A stretch of DNA of 8,436 nucleotides from Treponema sp. (GCA_009785545.1 WQWD01000093.1:1-8436); one strand, 5' to 3'; positions 1 through 6,005 are shown, counted from the stretch's first letter. Translations and numbers: made by a program. The notes: generated by a model from the sequence alone, not told the origin.

Positions 1-1658
1 ACCAGTGGTTTAGCAATACAGAAGGCAGCAGTGTCGGCGGGACTCCCATAGAGGGAGCGACAAGTCCAAGTTTTGAAATACCGACTACGCTCACAAACGG
101 ACAATATTTTTTCTTTGTCGAAGTAAACGCAAGAGTAACAGCAAGACACAGAGCAGCTCCCGTTCGCTCCGCAGTGGGAGTAATATGGGTTTCCCCGCCG
201 GGTTCTATTCTTATAACTACACACCCGCAGCCGCAGACAACTGTAATACAAGGAAACATAAGCGGCAGTTTGAATGTTGATGCAATTGCAAGCGGCAGGA
301 CTTCGTTTCAATGGTTTAGTAACACAGAAAACTGTAATGAAAACGGAACAAAGATAGAGGGAGAGACAGGCAGAAGCTTTGAAATCCCCCAAACATTAAC
401 AGCGGGAACATATTATTATTTTGCCGAAGTAAGTGCGATAGGCGTTGCAGTGCCTTTGCGCTCGACTGTGGCAGTTGTGGATGTGAATGAGCCTGTTATT
501 CTTATAACTTCACAGCCTGCCGTGACAACGAATGTGACTGTAGGAGACATAAGCGGCAGTTTAAGCGTTACAGGTGTGGCAGAAGTTAACAGCTGGCAAT
601 GGTTTAGCAACACGACAAACAGTAATGTAGGCGGAAGCGAGATAAGCGGAGCGACAGGAGCGAGCTTTACGATACCAACAGAGCTAAGAGAAGGAAGGTA
701 TTACTACTTTGTCGAAGTAAGTGCAACAGGCGTAGAGCCGGTACGTTCTGATATTGCGGTAGTTAATGCAGAGATAAGAAGAATAACCAATACTTCAGGT
801 TTGGAAATGGTATGGGTAGGAGCCGGAACATTTGAGCTTGGCAGAGAATTGGGAACAGCAGGAAGCGGAGATACAACACCTGTGTCAACAGTAACGCTGA
901 CACAAGGTTTTTACATGGGCAAGTTTCAGGTAACGAGGGAGCAGTGGACAACGGTGATGACAGAGAACGACAACAACATTACCGTCCCACATCCCAGTTG
1001 GAGCAGTGCGTTAGCCAATACGCAAGAAAGTGCGGCAGGGTTCTTGATAAACCGCCGCCCCGCAACGCACGTGAACTGGTATGAGGTGATAGTATTTGCG
1101 AATAGGTTGAGTGAATTAAGTGGATTAACCCCTGCGTATGAAATGCAGACAGAGGCGAATAGCAATGTGTGGAGTACAAATCCGGCTACATGGGGAGCAG
1201 TACCGACGAGTAGTAATACAAGGTGGAATAATGTGAGAGTAGTAACCGGCTCGACAGGGTATAGATTGCCAACCGAGGCGCAGTGGGAATTTGCGGCGAA
1301 GGGCGGCAATACAGCGGACAGGTACACATTTTCAGGAAGCAACACCGCTGACGATGTTGCGTGGCATTGGAACAACAGTGGCAGCAGCCCCCGGATGGTA
1401 GGGCTACTGGCTGCGAACGGGCTGGGCATACATGACATGAGCGGAAACGTATGGGAGTTGGTCTGGGACTGGAATGGAGGACGTCCGCCTGCGGGGACTG
1501 AGGTGGATGATCCTACGGGCGCACCTTCGGGGACTTTCCGTGTGTCTCGTGGTGGGAGCTGGAACAACTCTGCCGTTTTCACCCGTTCCGTTCACCGTGG
1601 CAACACTGACCCGAACAATCGGGGCAACAACATCGGCTTCCGTTTGGTTCGCCCCTAG
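1..1658 (+). CDS. Ig-like repeat protein with C-terminal FGE/C-type-lectin domain (5' partial)
   Basis: The frame is open from base 3, so the gene begins left of the window and the ATG at 174 is internal. The visible 551 residues hold about three Ig-like repeats of ~95 residues (bases 3-185, ~200-494, ~495-770), each with a QWFSNT motif and a [YF]YYF/FFFVEV-type strand near its end. An FGE-sulfatase (SUMF1-like, C-type-lectin fold) domain follows from ~786 to the stop. Its hallmarks are MVWVGAGTF, FYMGKFQVTREQW, YRLPTEAQWEFAAKGG, MSGNVWE, RGGSW and the terminal IGFRLVR. The domain has no cysteine, so the catalytic cysteines of true FGE are missing and a binding role is more likely than catalysis. 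The stalk resembles that of the RCC1 lipoprotein at 3053-4840, so I infer a surface lipoprotein whose signal peptide is off-window. The ligand is unknown. The C-terminus resembles TvpA-type DGR target proteins of Treponema. Confidence 0.88.
   Translation, partial: QWFSNTEGSSVGGTPIEGATSPSFEIPTTLTNGQYFFFVEVNARVTARHRAAPVRSAVGVIWVSPPGSILITTHPQPQTTVIQGNISGSLNVDAIASGRTSFQWFSNTENCNENGTKIEGETGRSFEIPQTLTAGTYYYFAEVSAIGVAVPLRSTVAVVDVNEPVILITSQPAVTTNVTVGDISGSLSVTGVAEVNSWQWFSNTTNSNVGGSEISGATGASFTIPTELREGRYYYFVEVSATGVEPVRSDIAVVNAEIRRITNTSGLEMVWVGAGTFELGRELGTAGSGDTTPVSTVTLTQGFYMGKFQVTREQWTTVMTENDNNITVPHPSWSSALANTQESAAGFLINRRPATHVNWYEVIVFANRLSELSGLTPAYEMQTEANSNVWSTNPATWGAVPTSSNTRWNNVRVVTGSTGYRLPTEAQWEFAAKGGNTADRYTFSGSNTADDVAWHWNNSGSSPRMVGLLAANGLGIHDMSGNVWELVWDWNGGRPPAGTEVDDPTGAPSGTFRVSRGGSWNNSAVFTRSVHRGNTDPNNRGNNIGFRLVRP
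1548..1655 (+). other. Candidate DGR variable region at the 3' end of the FGE/lectin gene
   Basis: The segment from RGGSW to the end of the protein has the layout of a DGR variable region: a C-type-lectin fold whose ligand-facing residues sit just before an invariant IGFR end. Many codons here (AAC, AAC, TCT, GTT, TTC, CAC, GGC, AAC, ACT, GAC, AAC, AAT, GGC, AAC, AAC) are either AAY or reachable from AAY by changing only adenines. The framework codons between them (CGT, CCG, CGG, ATC GGC TTC CGT) contain few adenines. This fits adenine-specific mutagenic retrohoming. The template repeat and reverse transcriptase are not in the window, and ordinary FGE-like proteins also end in GFR, so the call is an inference. 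Confidence 0.5.
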
Positions 1659-1661
1659 CTT

Positions 1662-1903
1662 GGTCACGCTTAGTGCCAGTCACTCCAACTTTATGTCTGT
1701 CCCCTCAAAAATGAGGTGACTGTCATCGTACACGCAAAATTGCAACACATAACACGGGGTACAACTCCGGCAGGCGGCTTGCGGTCACGCTTAGTGTCAG
1801 GCACTCCAACTTTATGCCTGTCCCCTCAAAAATGAGGTGACTGTCATCGTACACACAAAATTGTGCCACATAACACGGGGTACAACTCCGGCAGGCGGCT
1901 TGC
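1662..1903. repeat. Two tandem copies of a 121-bp repeat downstream of the lectin gene
   Basis: Copy 1 is 1662-1782 and copy 2 is 1783-1903. The period is exactly 121 bp, with 7 mismatches and no gaps. Each copy holds a small hairpin (1699-1720 and 1820-1841; stem CCTCA/TGAGG, loop AAAA, plus a 3-bp outer stem across one mismatch). In copy 1 a second stem, CAGTCAC at 1677-1683 with GTGACTG at 1716-1722, can form. Both copies end in CCGGCAGGCGGCTTGC, which is also the start of the large inverted repeat that follows. Open frames through this region change register between copies because 121 is not a multiple of three, so I do not treat them as genes. There is no T-run after the hairpins, so they do not look like terminators. 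Confidence 0.9.
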
Positions 1904-2021
1904 GAAAAGCCGTGTCGGCGAAATATGGCTGTGTAGTGCAAGCCTGCCACGCCAGAGCGTGCGTAAATGAAAACCACAGCCATCCCCGAGCCGACAGGGG
2001 TTTTCGCAAGCCGCCTGTCGG
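1888..2021. repeat. 134-bp imperfect inverted repeat (long stem-loop or MITE-like element)
   Basis: The arms 1888-1908 and 2001-2021 pair over 21 bp with one G-T wobble. After a 4-nt region with two mismatches the pairing resumes at 1913-1919 with 1990-1996 (7 bp), and again at 1925-1933 with 1975-1983 (9 bp). The enclosed ~41 nt contain a further 5-bp hairpin, CACGC/GCGTG, at 1949-1962. The left arm overlaps the end of the second 121-bp repeat; the right arm stops about 12 bp before the RCC1 fragment begins. It could be a non-autonomous insertion element, a structured RNA or a recombination relic. No transposase and no clear target duplication are visible. Confidence 0.8.
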
Positions 2022-2033
2022 CGATTGTCTACT

Positions 2034-2149
2034 TAGCAATCACAGCGAGCGGCGAGCTTTGGGCTTGGGGAAGTAATGGTAATGGTCAGCTAGGAGACGG
2101 CACAACGATTGCTCGCCTCAGCCCTGTGAGGATAAGGATAACCCCGTAG
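2034..2149 (+). pseudogene. Orphan 3' end of an RCC1-repeat gene (tail copy A)
   Basis: From 2036 the frame reads AITASGELWAWG, then GQLGDGTT, then SPVRIRITP and a stop at 2147-2149. This is one final RCC1 repeat, nearly identical to the end of the intact gene at 3053-4840. The similarity continues 18 bp beyond the stop (2150-2167 against 4841-4858, one mismatch). Upstream similarity ends abruptly at ~2034, just after the inverted repeat, and no start or signal sequence belongs to it. I infer the remnant of an RCC1 lipoprotein gene whose body was deleted or replaced. It may be the original 3' end of the gene that now carries the lectin head. Confidence 0.8.
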
Positions 2150-2203
2150 TTTAGGTGTTTGCTCTTAATTTACAGCGAGGGGCGGTGACAGTCGCCGCAC
2201 TTG

Positions 2204-2230
2204 CAAAAACTGAAGTTTTGAAACAGCCTC
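2204..2230. repeat. REP-like hairpin, left of the toxin-antitoxin pair
   Basis: The stem AAAACT (2206-2211) pairs with AGTTTT (2214-2219). The right arm and flank (2214-2230) match the reverse complement of 2917-2933 at 14 of 17 positions. The same family recurs at 3003-3035, so this is a short dispersed palindromic repeat. It lies just past the yafQ stop and might also help end that transcript. Confidence 0.6.
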
Positions 2231-2232
2231 GA

Positions 2233-2529
2233 TTATTTTTTGTATCTTTTTTTCGTATCAAAAAGATCAGAATGTGTTCCTGTACGGGAAGCGGTAAGTA
2301 CGAGTTGCCCTTTGTCAATAATATAAATTAAGAGCCAGTTTGGCAGGATATGACACTCTCTAAAACCAATATAGTTTCCTACAAGCGGGTGATCCTTATA
2401 TTTTGGATCTAGCGGTTTTTCTTCCAGAAGAGTTTGAATTACTGATCTTAATAAAGATATATCCAAGCCACGTTTACGGGCTAGTTTTTCATCTTTGCGA
2501 AACTGACCGGTTGTATGTAAAGTTAACAT
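2233..2529 (-). CDS. yafQ: YafQ-family type II toxin (RelE/ParE superfamily mRNA interferase)
   Basis: The 98-residue protein has the size and motifs of YafQ toxins, which cleave mRNA on the ribosome and are neutralised by DinJ. Visible signatures are KDHPL (His47), FRECHILPNWLLIY (His60, Trp65) and RTGTHSDLF (His86, Phe90). In E. coli YafQ the residues reported as important are H50, H63, D67, W68, H87 and F91. By spacing the Asp position here is Asn64, so activity may be altered. The ATG overlaps the last 7 bases of the antitoxin gene, and AAAGGA lies directly before it, pointing to translational coupling with the upstream dinJ-like gene. It is the second gene of a two-gene operon read leftward. 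Confidence 0.88.
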   Translation of the reverse strand: MLTLHTTGQFRKDEKLARKRGLDISLLRSVIQTLLEEKPLDPKYKDHPLVGNYIGFRECHILPNWLLIYIIDKGQLVLTASRTGTHSDLFDTKKRYKK

Positions 2530-2819
2530 TCCTTTCTGTACTCCGCATCCAACTCCTTAAATAATTCATCGGCGCTGGAATAACCTTTTACCTTCTTTTT
2601 GCCGCTTATAATATCTCGTGCTTCCTTCATAGCCGCTTCAGTTTCATTGTTGAAACAAGGCTGCTTCATTTCAAAGGGCAGCCCTCCTACCAAAAGGGAT
2701 TGTCGTAAAAAGATGTTTACCGCATCAGATACAGTGATTCCAAAAGTGGAATATAATTGTTCTGCTCCCTGCTTGGTCTGCGGGTCAATCCGTATATTTA
2801 GGTTCGCCGTTTTTAACAT
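2523..2819 (-). CDS. dinJ: RelB/DinJ-family antitoxin
   Basis: The 98-residue protein starts MLKTANLNIRID, the N-terminal strand of a ribbon-helix-helix fold. It continues with GITVSDAVNIFLRQSLLVGG, the helices typical of RelB/DinJ antitoxins, and a charged C-terminal tail that would wrap the toxin. An ATG at 2849 is in frame, but I chose 2819 because AGAGGA sits about 6 bases before it and because 2849 would fall upstream of the -10 box at 2840-2845. The gene precedes and overlaps yafQ by 7 bp. By family knowledge the antitoxin, alone or with the toxin, represses its own promoter; a short inverted repeat over that promoter fits. Confidence 0.88.
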   Translation of the reverse strand: MLKTANLNIRIDPQTKQGAEQLYSTFGITVSDAVNIFLRQSLLVGGLPFEMKQPCFNNETEAAMKEARDIISGKKKVKGYSSADELFKELDAEYRKEC

Positions 2820-2839
2820 AATTTTCCTCTCTAATTTAG

Positions 2840-2868
2840 AGTGTATCACATTGTACGCACAACGTCAA
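2840..2868 (-). promoter_or_regulatory. Sigma-70-type promoter of the dinJ-yafQ operon with possible operator
   Basis: On the minus strand, TTGACG (2863-2868) is followed by a 17-bp spacer and TACACT (2840-2845), about 20 bp before the dinJ ATG. The inverted repeat ACATTG (2848-2853) / CAATGT (2866-2871) overlaps the spacer and -35 box and is a candidate autoregulatory operator. Confidence 0.6.
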
Positions 2869-2880
2869 TGTACGGCTATG

Positions 2881-2909
2881 TTGACAATAACAAAAAAATT
2901 TTTAATACT
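2881..2909 (+). promoter_or_regulatory. Candidate promoter of the RCC1 lipoprotein gene
   Basis: TTGACA (2881-2886), a 17-bp A/T-rich spacer and AATACT (2904-2909, 4 of 6 consensus matches) form a plausible sigma-70 promoter. Transcription would begin near 2916, giving a leader of about 137 nt that contains the whole paired-hairpin element at 2917-3035. The promoter is back to back with that of dinJ-yafQ. Confidence 0.5.
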
Positions 2910-2916
2910 GATAAAT

Positions 2917-3035
2917 GAGCCTGTCCCAAAACTCGGTTAGTTTTGAGACAGGCTTCCGAAAAAGCGTCATAAATGCCGCTTTTTCATTTAAATCTAAGGA
3001 AGCTGCCCCAAAAACTGAAGTTTTGGGACAGTCTC
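2917..3035. repeat. Paired REP-like hairpins (REPIN-like) in the RCC1 gene leader
   Basis: Hairpin 1 (2918-2954) has a 16-position stem with one mismatch and loop CGGTT. Hairpin 2 has a perfect 9-bp stem GAAAAAGCG/CGCTTTTTC (2958-2966 and 2977-2985). Hairpin 3 (3003-3031) is CTGCCCCAAAAACT against AGTTTTGGGACAG, with one mismatch and one bulge. The outer arms are also complementary to each other: 2917-2933 pairs with 3019-3035 at 16 of 17 positions, so a single long-range stem competes with the two local hairpins. None is followed by a clean T-run. Confidence 0.75.
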
Positions 3036-3052
3036 AAATAAGAGGTGATATT

Positions 3053-4840
3053 ATGACAATTAAAAAATTATCATGGCTGGTGTTAGTTTTTGCTGTTTTG
3101 GTGTTTGCAAATTGCGATTCGTTTGGCGAAGACATTGAAACAATGAGGCAAAGAGCAAGAGGCGACAACCTCCCGGTTATCACAATCGAGGCGCAGCCGA
3201 CAAGTCTAAGTGTAGCGGAAGGAAACATTTCCGGCAGTCTGAGTGTTACGGCAAGGGTTACACGGGGAGCTGAGTTAAACTTCCAATGGTTTAATAATAC
3301 AACAAACAGCAATATCGGCGGAACCGCCATATACGGAGCAACAAGTGCAAGTTTTGAAATACCGTCAACTCTTTCAGAGGGAACGTATTTTTACTTTGTC
3401 GAAGTAACTGCAACAGGCAGAGCAGTCCCCGTTCTCTCCGGAGTGGCAACAGTGTGGGTTACTCCTCCAAACCATCTTTTTATATCTACACAACCGCAGC
3501 CGCTGACAAGCTTCATCGTAGGAGATATAAGCGGCAGTTTGACTGTTTCGGCAAACATGACCGGCTGGGCGGAACTTGATTTCCAGTGGTTTCGCAACAC
3601 AGAAAACAGTAACGAAAACGGAACAAAGATAGACGGCGAGACAAACGCAAATTTTGCGATTCCCCAAACATTAACGGCGGGAGTCTATTATTACTTTGTT
3701 GAAATAACCTCAGCAGGCGTGACAGTACCTGTACGCTCGGCTGTGGCAGTTGTGATTGTGAATGAGCATATTGTGAGCGTGTCTACAGGTCTTTCCCACA
3801 CGATGGCAATCACGGCGAACGGCGATCTTTTCGCTTGGGGAAATAATGGTAGTGGCCAGCTAGGAGACGGCACTACGATTTGGCGCCACAGCCCTGTGAG
3901 GGTAGGCACTGCTTCTAACTGGGCTTCTGTGTCTGCGGGATCGGAGCACACGATGGCAACCACGGTGAGTGGCGAGCTTTGGGCTTGGGGGCTTAATAAT
4001 TGGGGTCAGCTAGGAGACGGCACTACGACTACTCGTCTCAGCCCTGTTAGGATGGGCATAGGCTCTAACTGGGCTTCTGTGTCTGCAGGAGGTTCCCACA
4101 CGATGGCAATCATGAGCATGGAACTCACGGAAATCATGGAGAGTGGCGAGCTTTTCGCTTGGGGGTGGAATGGTAATGGTCGGTTAGGAGACGGCACTGT
4201 GACTATTCGCCCCAGCCTTGTGAGGATAGGCACAACTTCTAACTGGGCTTCTGTGTCTGCGGGAAATGCTCACACCGTAGCAATCATGGAGAGTGGCGAG
4301 CTTTGGGCTTGGGGGGCGAATTGGAGTGGACAGCTGGGAAACGGCTGGAATGAGCACCACAGCCCTGTGAGGATAGGCACTGCCTCTAACTGGGCTTCTG
4401 TGTCTGCGGGGCAGAATCACACTGTAGCAATCACGACGAGTGGCGAGCTTTGGGCTTGGGGAGATAATTCGTCTGGTCAGCTAGGAGACGGCACTACGAA
4501 TATTAGCCCCATCCCTGTTCGGATAGGCACAGCCTCTAACTGGGCTTCTGTGTCAACGGGACAGAATCACACCGTAGCAATCACGACGGATGGTGAGCTT
4601 TGGGCTTGGGGGTGGAATTTGAATGGTCAGCTAGGAGACGGTACTACAACTAGTCGCCCCAGCCCTGTGAGGATAGGCACTGCTTCTAACTGGGCTTCTG
4701 TATCTGCGGGATGGACTCACACCGTAGCAATCACGACGGATGGCGAGCTTTGGGCTTGGGGAAATAATGGTAATGGCCGGTTAGGAGACGGCACGACTAT
4801 TGCTCGCCACAGCCCTGTGAGGATAAGGGTAACCCCGTAG
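3053..4840 (+). CDS. Lipoprotein with two Ig-like repeats and a seven-repeat RCC1 beta-propeller
   Basis: The start at 3053 is chosen because AGAGGTG (3041-3047) lies 5 bases before it and a signal peptide follows at once: MTIKKL, a hydrophobic run, then VFANC with Cys21 as probable lipidation site. The lipobox is relaxed (Asn at -1), as in spirochaetes. Extension to the in-frame ATG at 2915 would add 46 residues encoded by the hairpin leader. The 595-residue protein has two Ig-like repeats (about 41-137 and 139-238), then seven RCC1 repeats (about 240-595) of consensus HTVAITTxGELWAWG...GQLGDGTT...SPVRIGTASNWASVSAG. Seven repeats fit one closed seven-bladed propeller. The stalk matches that of the upstream lectin protein. 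I infer a membrane-anchored, probably surface-exposed binding protein; the partner is unknown. Several RCC1 propellers act in protein-protein contacts, but no specific function can be read here. Confidence 0.9.
   Translation: MTIKKLSWLVLVFAVLVFANCDSFGEDIETMRQRARGDNLPVITIEAQPTSLSVAEGNISGSLSVTARVTRGAELNFQWFNNTTNSNIGGTAIYGATSASFEIPSTLSEGTYFYFVEVTATGRAVPVLSGVATVWVTPPNHLFISTQPQPLTSFIVGDISGSLTVSANMTGWAELDFQWFRNTENSNENGTKIDGETNANFAIPQTLTAGVYYYFVEITSAGVTVPVRSAVAVVIVNEHIVSVSTGLSHTMAITANGDLFAWGNNGSGQLGDGTTIWRHSPVRVGTASNWASVSAGSEHTMATTVSGELWAWGLNNWGQLGDGTTTTRLSPVRMGIGSNWASVSAGGSHTMAIMSMELTEIMESGELFAWGWNGNGRLGDGTVTIRPSLVRIGTTSNWASVSAGNAHTVAIMESGELWAWGANWSGQLGNGWNEHHSPVRIGTASNWASVSAGQNHTVAITTSGELWAWGDNSSGQLGDGTTNISPIPVRIGTASNWASVSTGQNHTVAITTDGELWAWGWNLNGQLGDGTTTSRPSPVRIGTASNWASVSAGWTHTVAITTDGELWAWGNNGNGRLGDGTTIARHSPVRIRVTP
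3770..4840 (+). repeat. Seven tandem ~150-bp RCC1-encoding repeats
   Basis: The shared GTGTCTGCGGG-type landmark falls at 3779, 3929, 4079, 4253, 4400, 4550 and 4700. Periods are 150, 150, 174, 147, 150 and 150 bp. The repeats are close at DNA level, for example in the GCTTCTAACTGGGCTTCTGT block, which implies recent duplication or ongoing conversion. The third repeat carries a 24-bp insertion (8 residues, MSMELTEI) next to a duplicated ATCATG motif near 4110-4140, which looks like slippage. Confidence 0.92.
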
Positions 4841-4855
4841 TTTAGGTGTTTGCCC

Positions 4856-5965
4856 TTATTCAATATCTGCATCATCAACTGTTTTTATGAGTTCCTGAGC
4901 TTCTTCAAATTCTGCTACCCATTGTGCAAGCTTTTGTTGTAATAATGTTTTATCTGGCAAGTACAGGTTATATTCGGAAGCATAGATATTTGCATTTTCC
5001 GGAAGCGTAAGCTCAACTATATTGTCATCTTTCTCTTTGCATAAAAGAATACCAACCGTAGGATTTTCTTTTTCTGTTTTCACATAACGGTCAAAATAAT
5101 TGACATACATTTGTATTTGTCCCAAATCTTGGTGTTTTATTTCTTCTGTTTTTAGATCAATGATTACATAACACTGTAGTATTCGGTTATATAGGATAAG
5201 ATCAACAAAAAAGGATTTTTCATTAAATGTAAATCGTTTTTGTCTTGCTTCAAATAAAAACCCTTTACCCATTTCTAGCAGAAATTTTTGCAATTTTGAT
5301 ATGATTGCTGTTTCTAAATCAGTTTCGCTGTACTCATTTTTTTCTTCTAAACCAAGAAATTCCAGCACGAGAGGATTTTTTAACATATCACGAGGTTTTT
5401 TCAGTATTTGCCCATCCATAGAAAGACGTTTAACTTCATCTTTATTACGAGATAAAGCAAGTCGTTCATATAAACTACTGTTATATTGCCGTTTTAGCTC
5501 ATCAACCGTCCATTGCTGATTAATCGATTCAATCTCATAAAACCGTCTTTCTTCTTCATTTTTAACCCTTATCAAAACGACATAATGTGTCCAGCTTACT
5601 TTGAAAAAGCCAGCCAATAACTGGCTTTTTTGTTCCAGTTCAAATTGGTCAGTCAATAACTGGCTTTTTCTTTGACTAATTACCAGTGTTTCGTTTATTC
5701 TTGGAATGTATAGGAGAAAGAATTTTCGGGCATTTTTAAGATTTGATAGGGAAAAACCTCGACCAAACCTTTCTGTTAAGCGGTTAGATAATTCTTTGAT
5801 TAACCCCTGCCCATATTTTGCCCTTTCTGCTCCGCTTTGTTCTTCCTCGACAATCATACGTCCTACCTCAAAGTAGGTAACGCACATCGTCAAATCAGCG
5901 GTTCTGCCGACATATTTCCGGGCTTGTTCGATGAGATTGGCAACTTTTTCAAAGAAATCACTCAT
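4856..5965 (-). CDS. DUF1016 / YhcG-type PDDEXK nuclease family protein
   Basis: The 369-residue protein matches the two-domain YhcG layout. The N-terminal DUF1016 domain (about 1-205) includes ERFGRGFSLSNLKNARKF, SWTHY, RRFYEIE, LKRQYNSSLYERLALS and LVLEFLGL. The C-terminal PDDEXK-like domain (about 215-350) has LETAI (Glu218), FFVDLILYN (Asp255), VIIDLK (Asp270, Lys272) and LGQIQMYVNY (Gln283). These fit the D...(D/E)xK metal site of the fold, so nuclease activity is plausible, but the biological role of the family is not settled. AGGAAG lies 7 bases before the ATG. The linker at residues 99-120 holds a duplicated KSQLL segment coded by palindromic DNA. The gene converges on the RCC1 gene, with 15 bp between the stops, and its 5' end lies about 40 bp from a second orphan RCC1 tail, suggesting it arrived as inserted cargo. 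Confidence 0.88.
   Translation of the reverse strand: MSDFFEKVANLIEQARKYVGRTADLTMCVTYFEVGRMIVEEEQSGAERAKYGQGLIKELSNRLTERFGRGFSLSNLKNARKFFLLYIPRINETLVISQRKSQLLTDQFELEQKSQLLAGFFKVSWTHYVVLIRVKNEEERRFYEIESINQQWTVDELKRQYNSSLYERLALSRNKDEVKRLSMDGQILKKPRDMLKNPLVLEFLGLEEKNEYSETDLETAIISKLQKFLLEMGKGFLFEARQKRFTFNEKSFFVDLILYNRILQCYVIIDLKTEEIKHQDLGQIQMYVNYFDRYVKTEKENPTVGILLCKEKDDNIVELTLPENANIYASEYNLYLPDKTLLQQKLAQWVAEFEEAQELIKTVDDADIE
5604..5669. repeat. Terminator-like palindrome and 39-bp duplication inside the DUF1016 gene
   Basis: AAAAAGCCAG (5604-5613) and CTGGCTTTTT (5621-5630) form a perfect 10-bp stem with a 7-nt loop. The right arm with its flank CAATAA recurs 39 bp later (CTGGCTTTTT at 5660-5669). 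On the protein side this gives KSQLL twice with a 13-residue period (residues 100-104 and 113-117). The plus-strand reading resembles an intrinsic terminator but lies antisense inside a coding region. Confidence 0.8.
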
Positions 5966-6005
5966 TTTTTGCTTCCTGTAGAGGAATACTATCAGAAGAT
6001 AATAA

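Noticed and set aside
926..1582. 218-codon minus-strand open frame opposite the lectin domain
   Set aside because: It lies wholly antisense to a well-supported FGE-type domain and shows no recognisable motif; a shadow frame.
786..1658. Active formylglycine-generating enzyme
   Set aside because: The domain contains no cysteine, so the catalytic cysteines of FGE are absent, and no sulfatase gene is nearby.
1699..1720. Hairpin after the lectin gene as an intrinsic terminator
   Set aside because: The stem is short and no T-run follows, so termination is not supported.
1662..1903. CRISPR array
   Set aside because: Only two contiguous 121-bp units are present, with no spacers and no cas genes.
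1723..1983. Minus-strand open frame of 86 codons across the 121-bp repeats and the inverted repeat
   Set aside because: The 121-bp period shifts the frame between copies, there is no convincing ribosome site or known domain, and the frame is explained by GC-rich repeat DNA. It may be annotated as a hypothetical protein elsewhere, but I see no support for it as a gene.
2915..3052. N-terminal extension of the RCC1 lipoprotein to the ATG at 2915
   Set aside because: It would translate the hairpin leader and bury the signal peptide; the ATG at 3053 has a good ribosome site and an immediate signal sequence.
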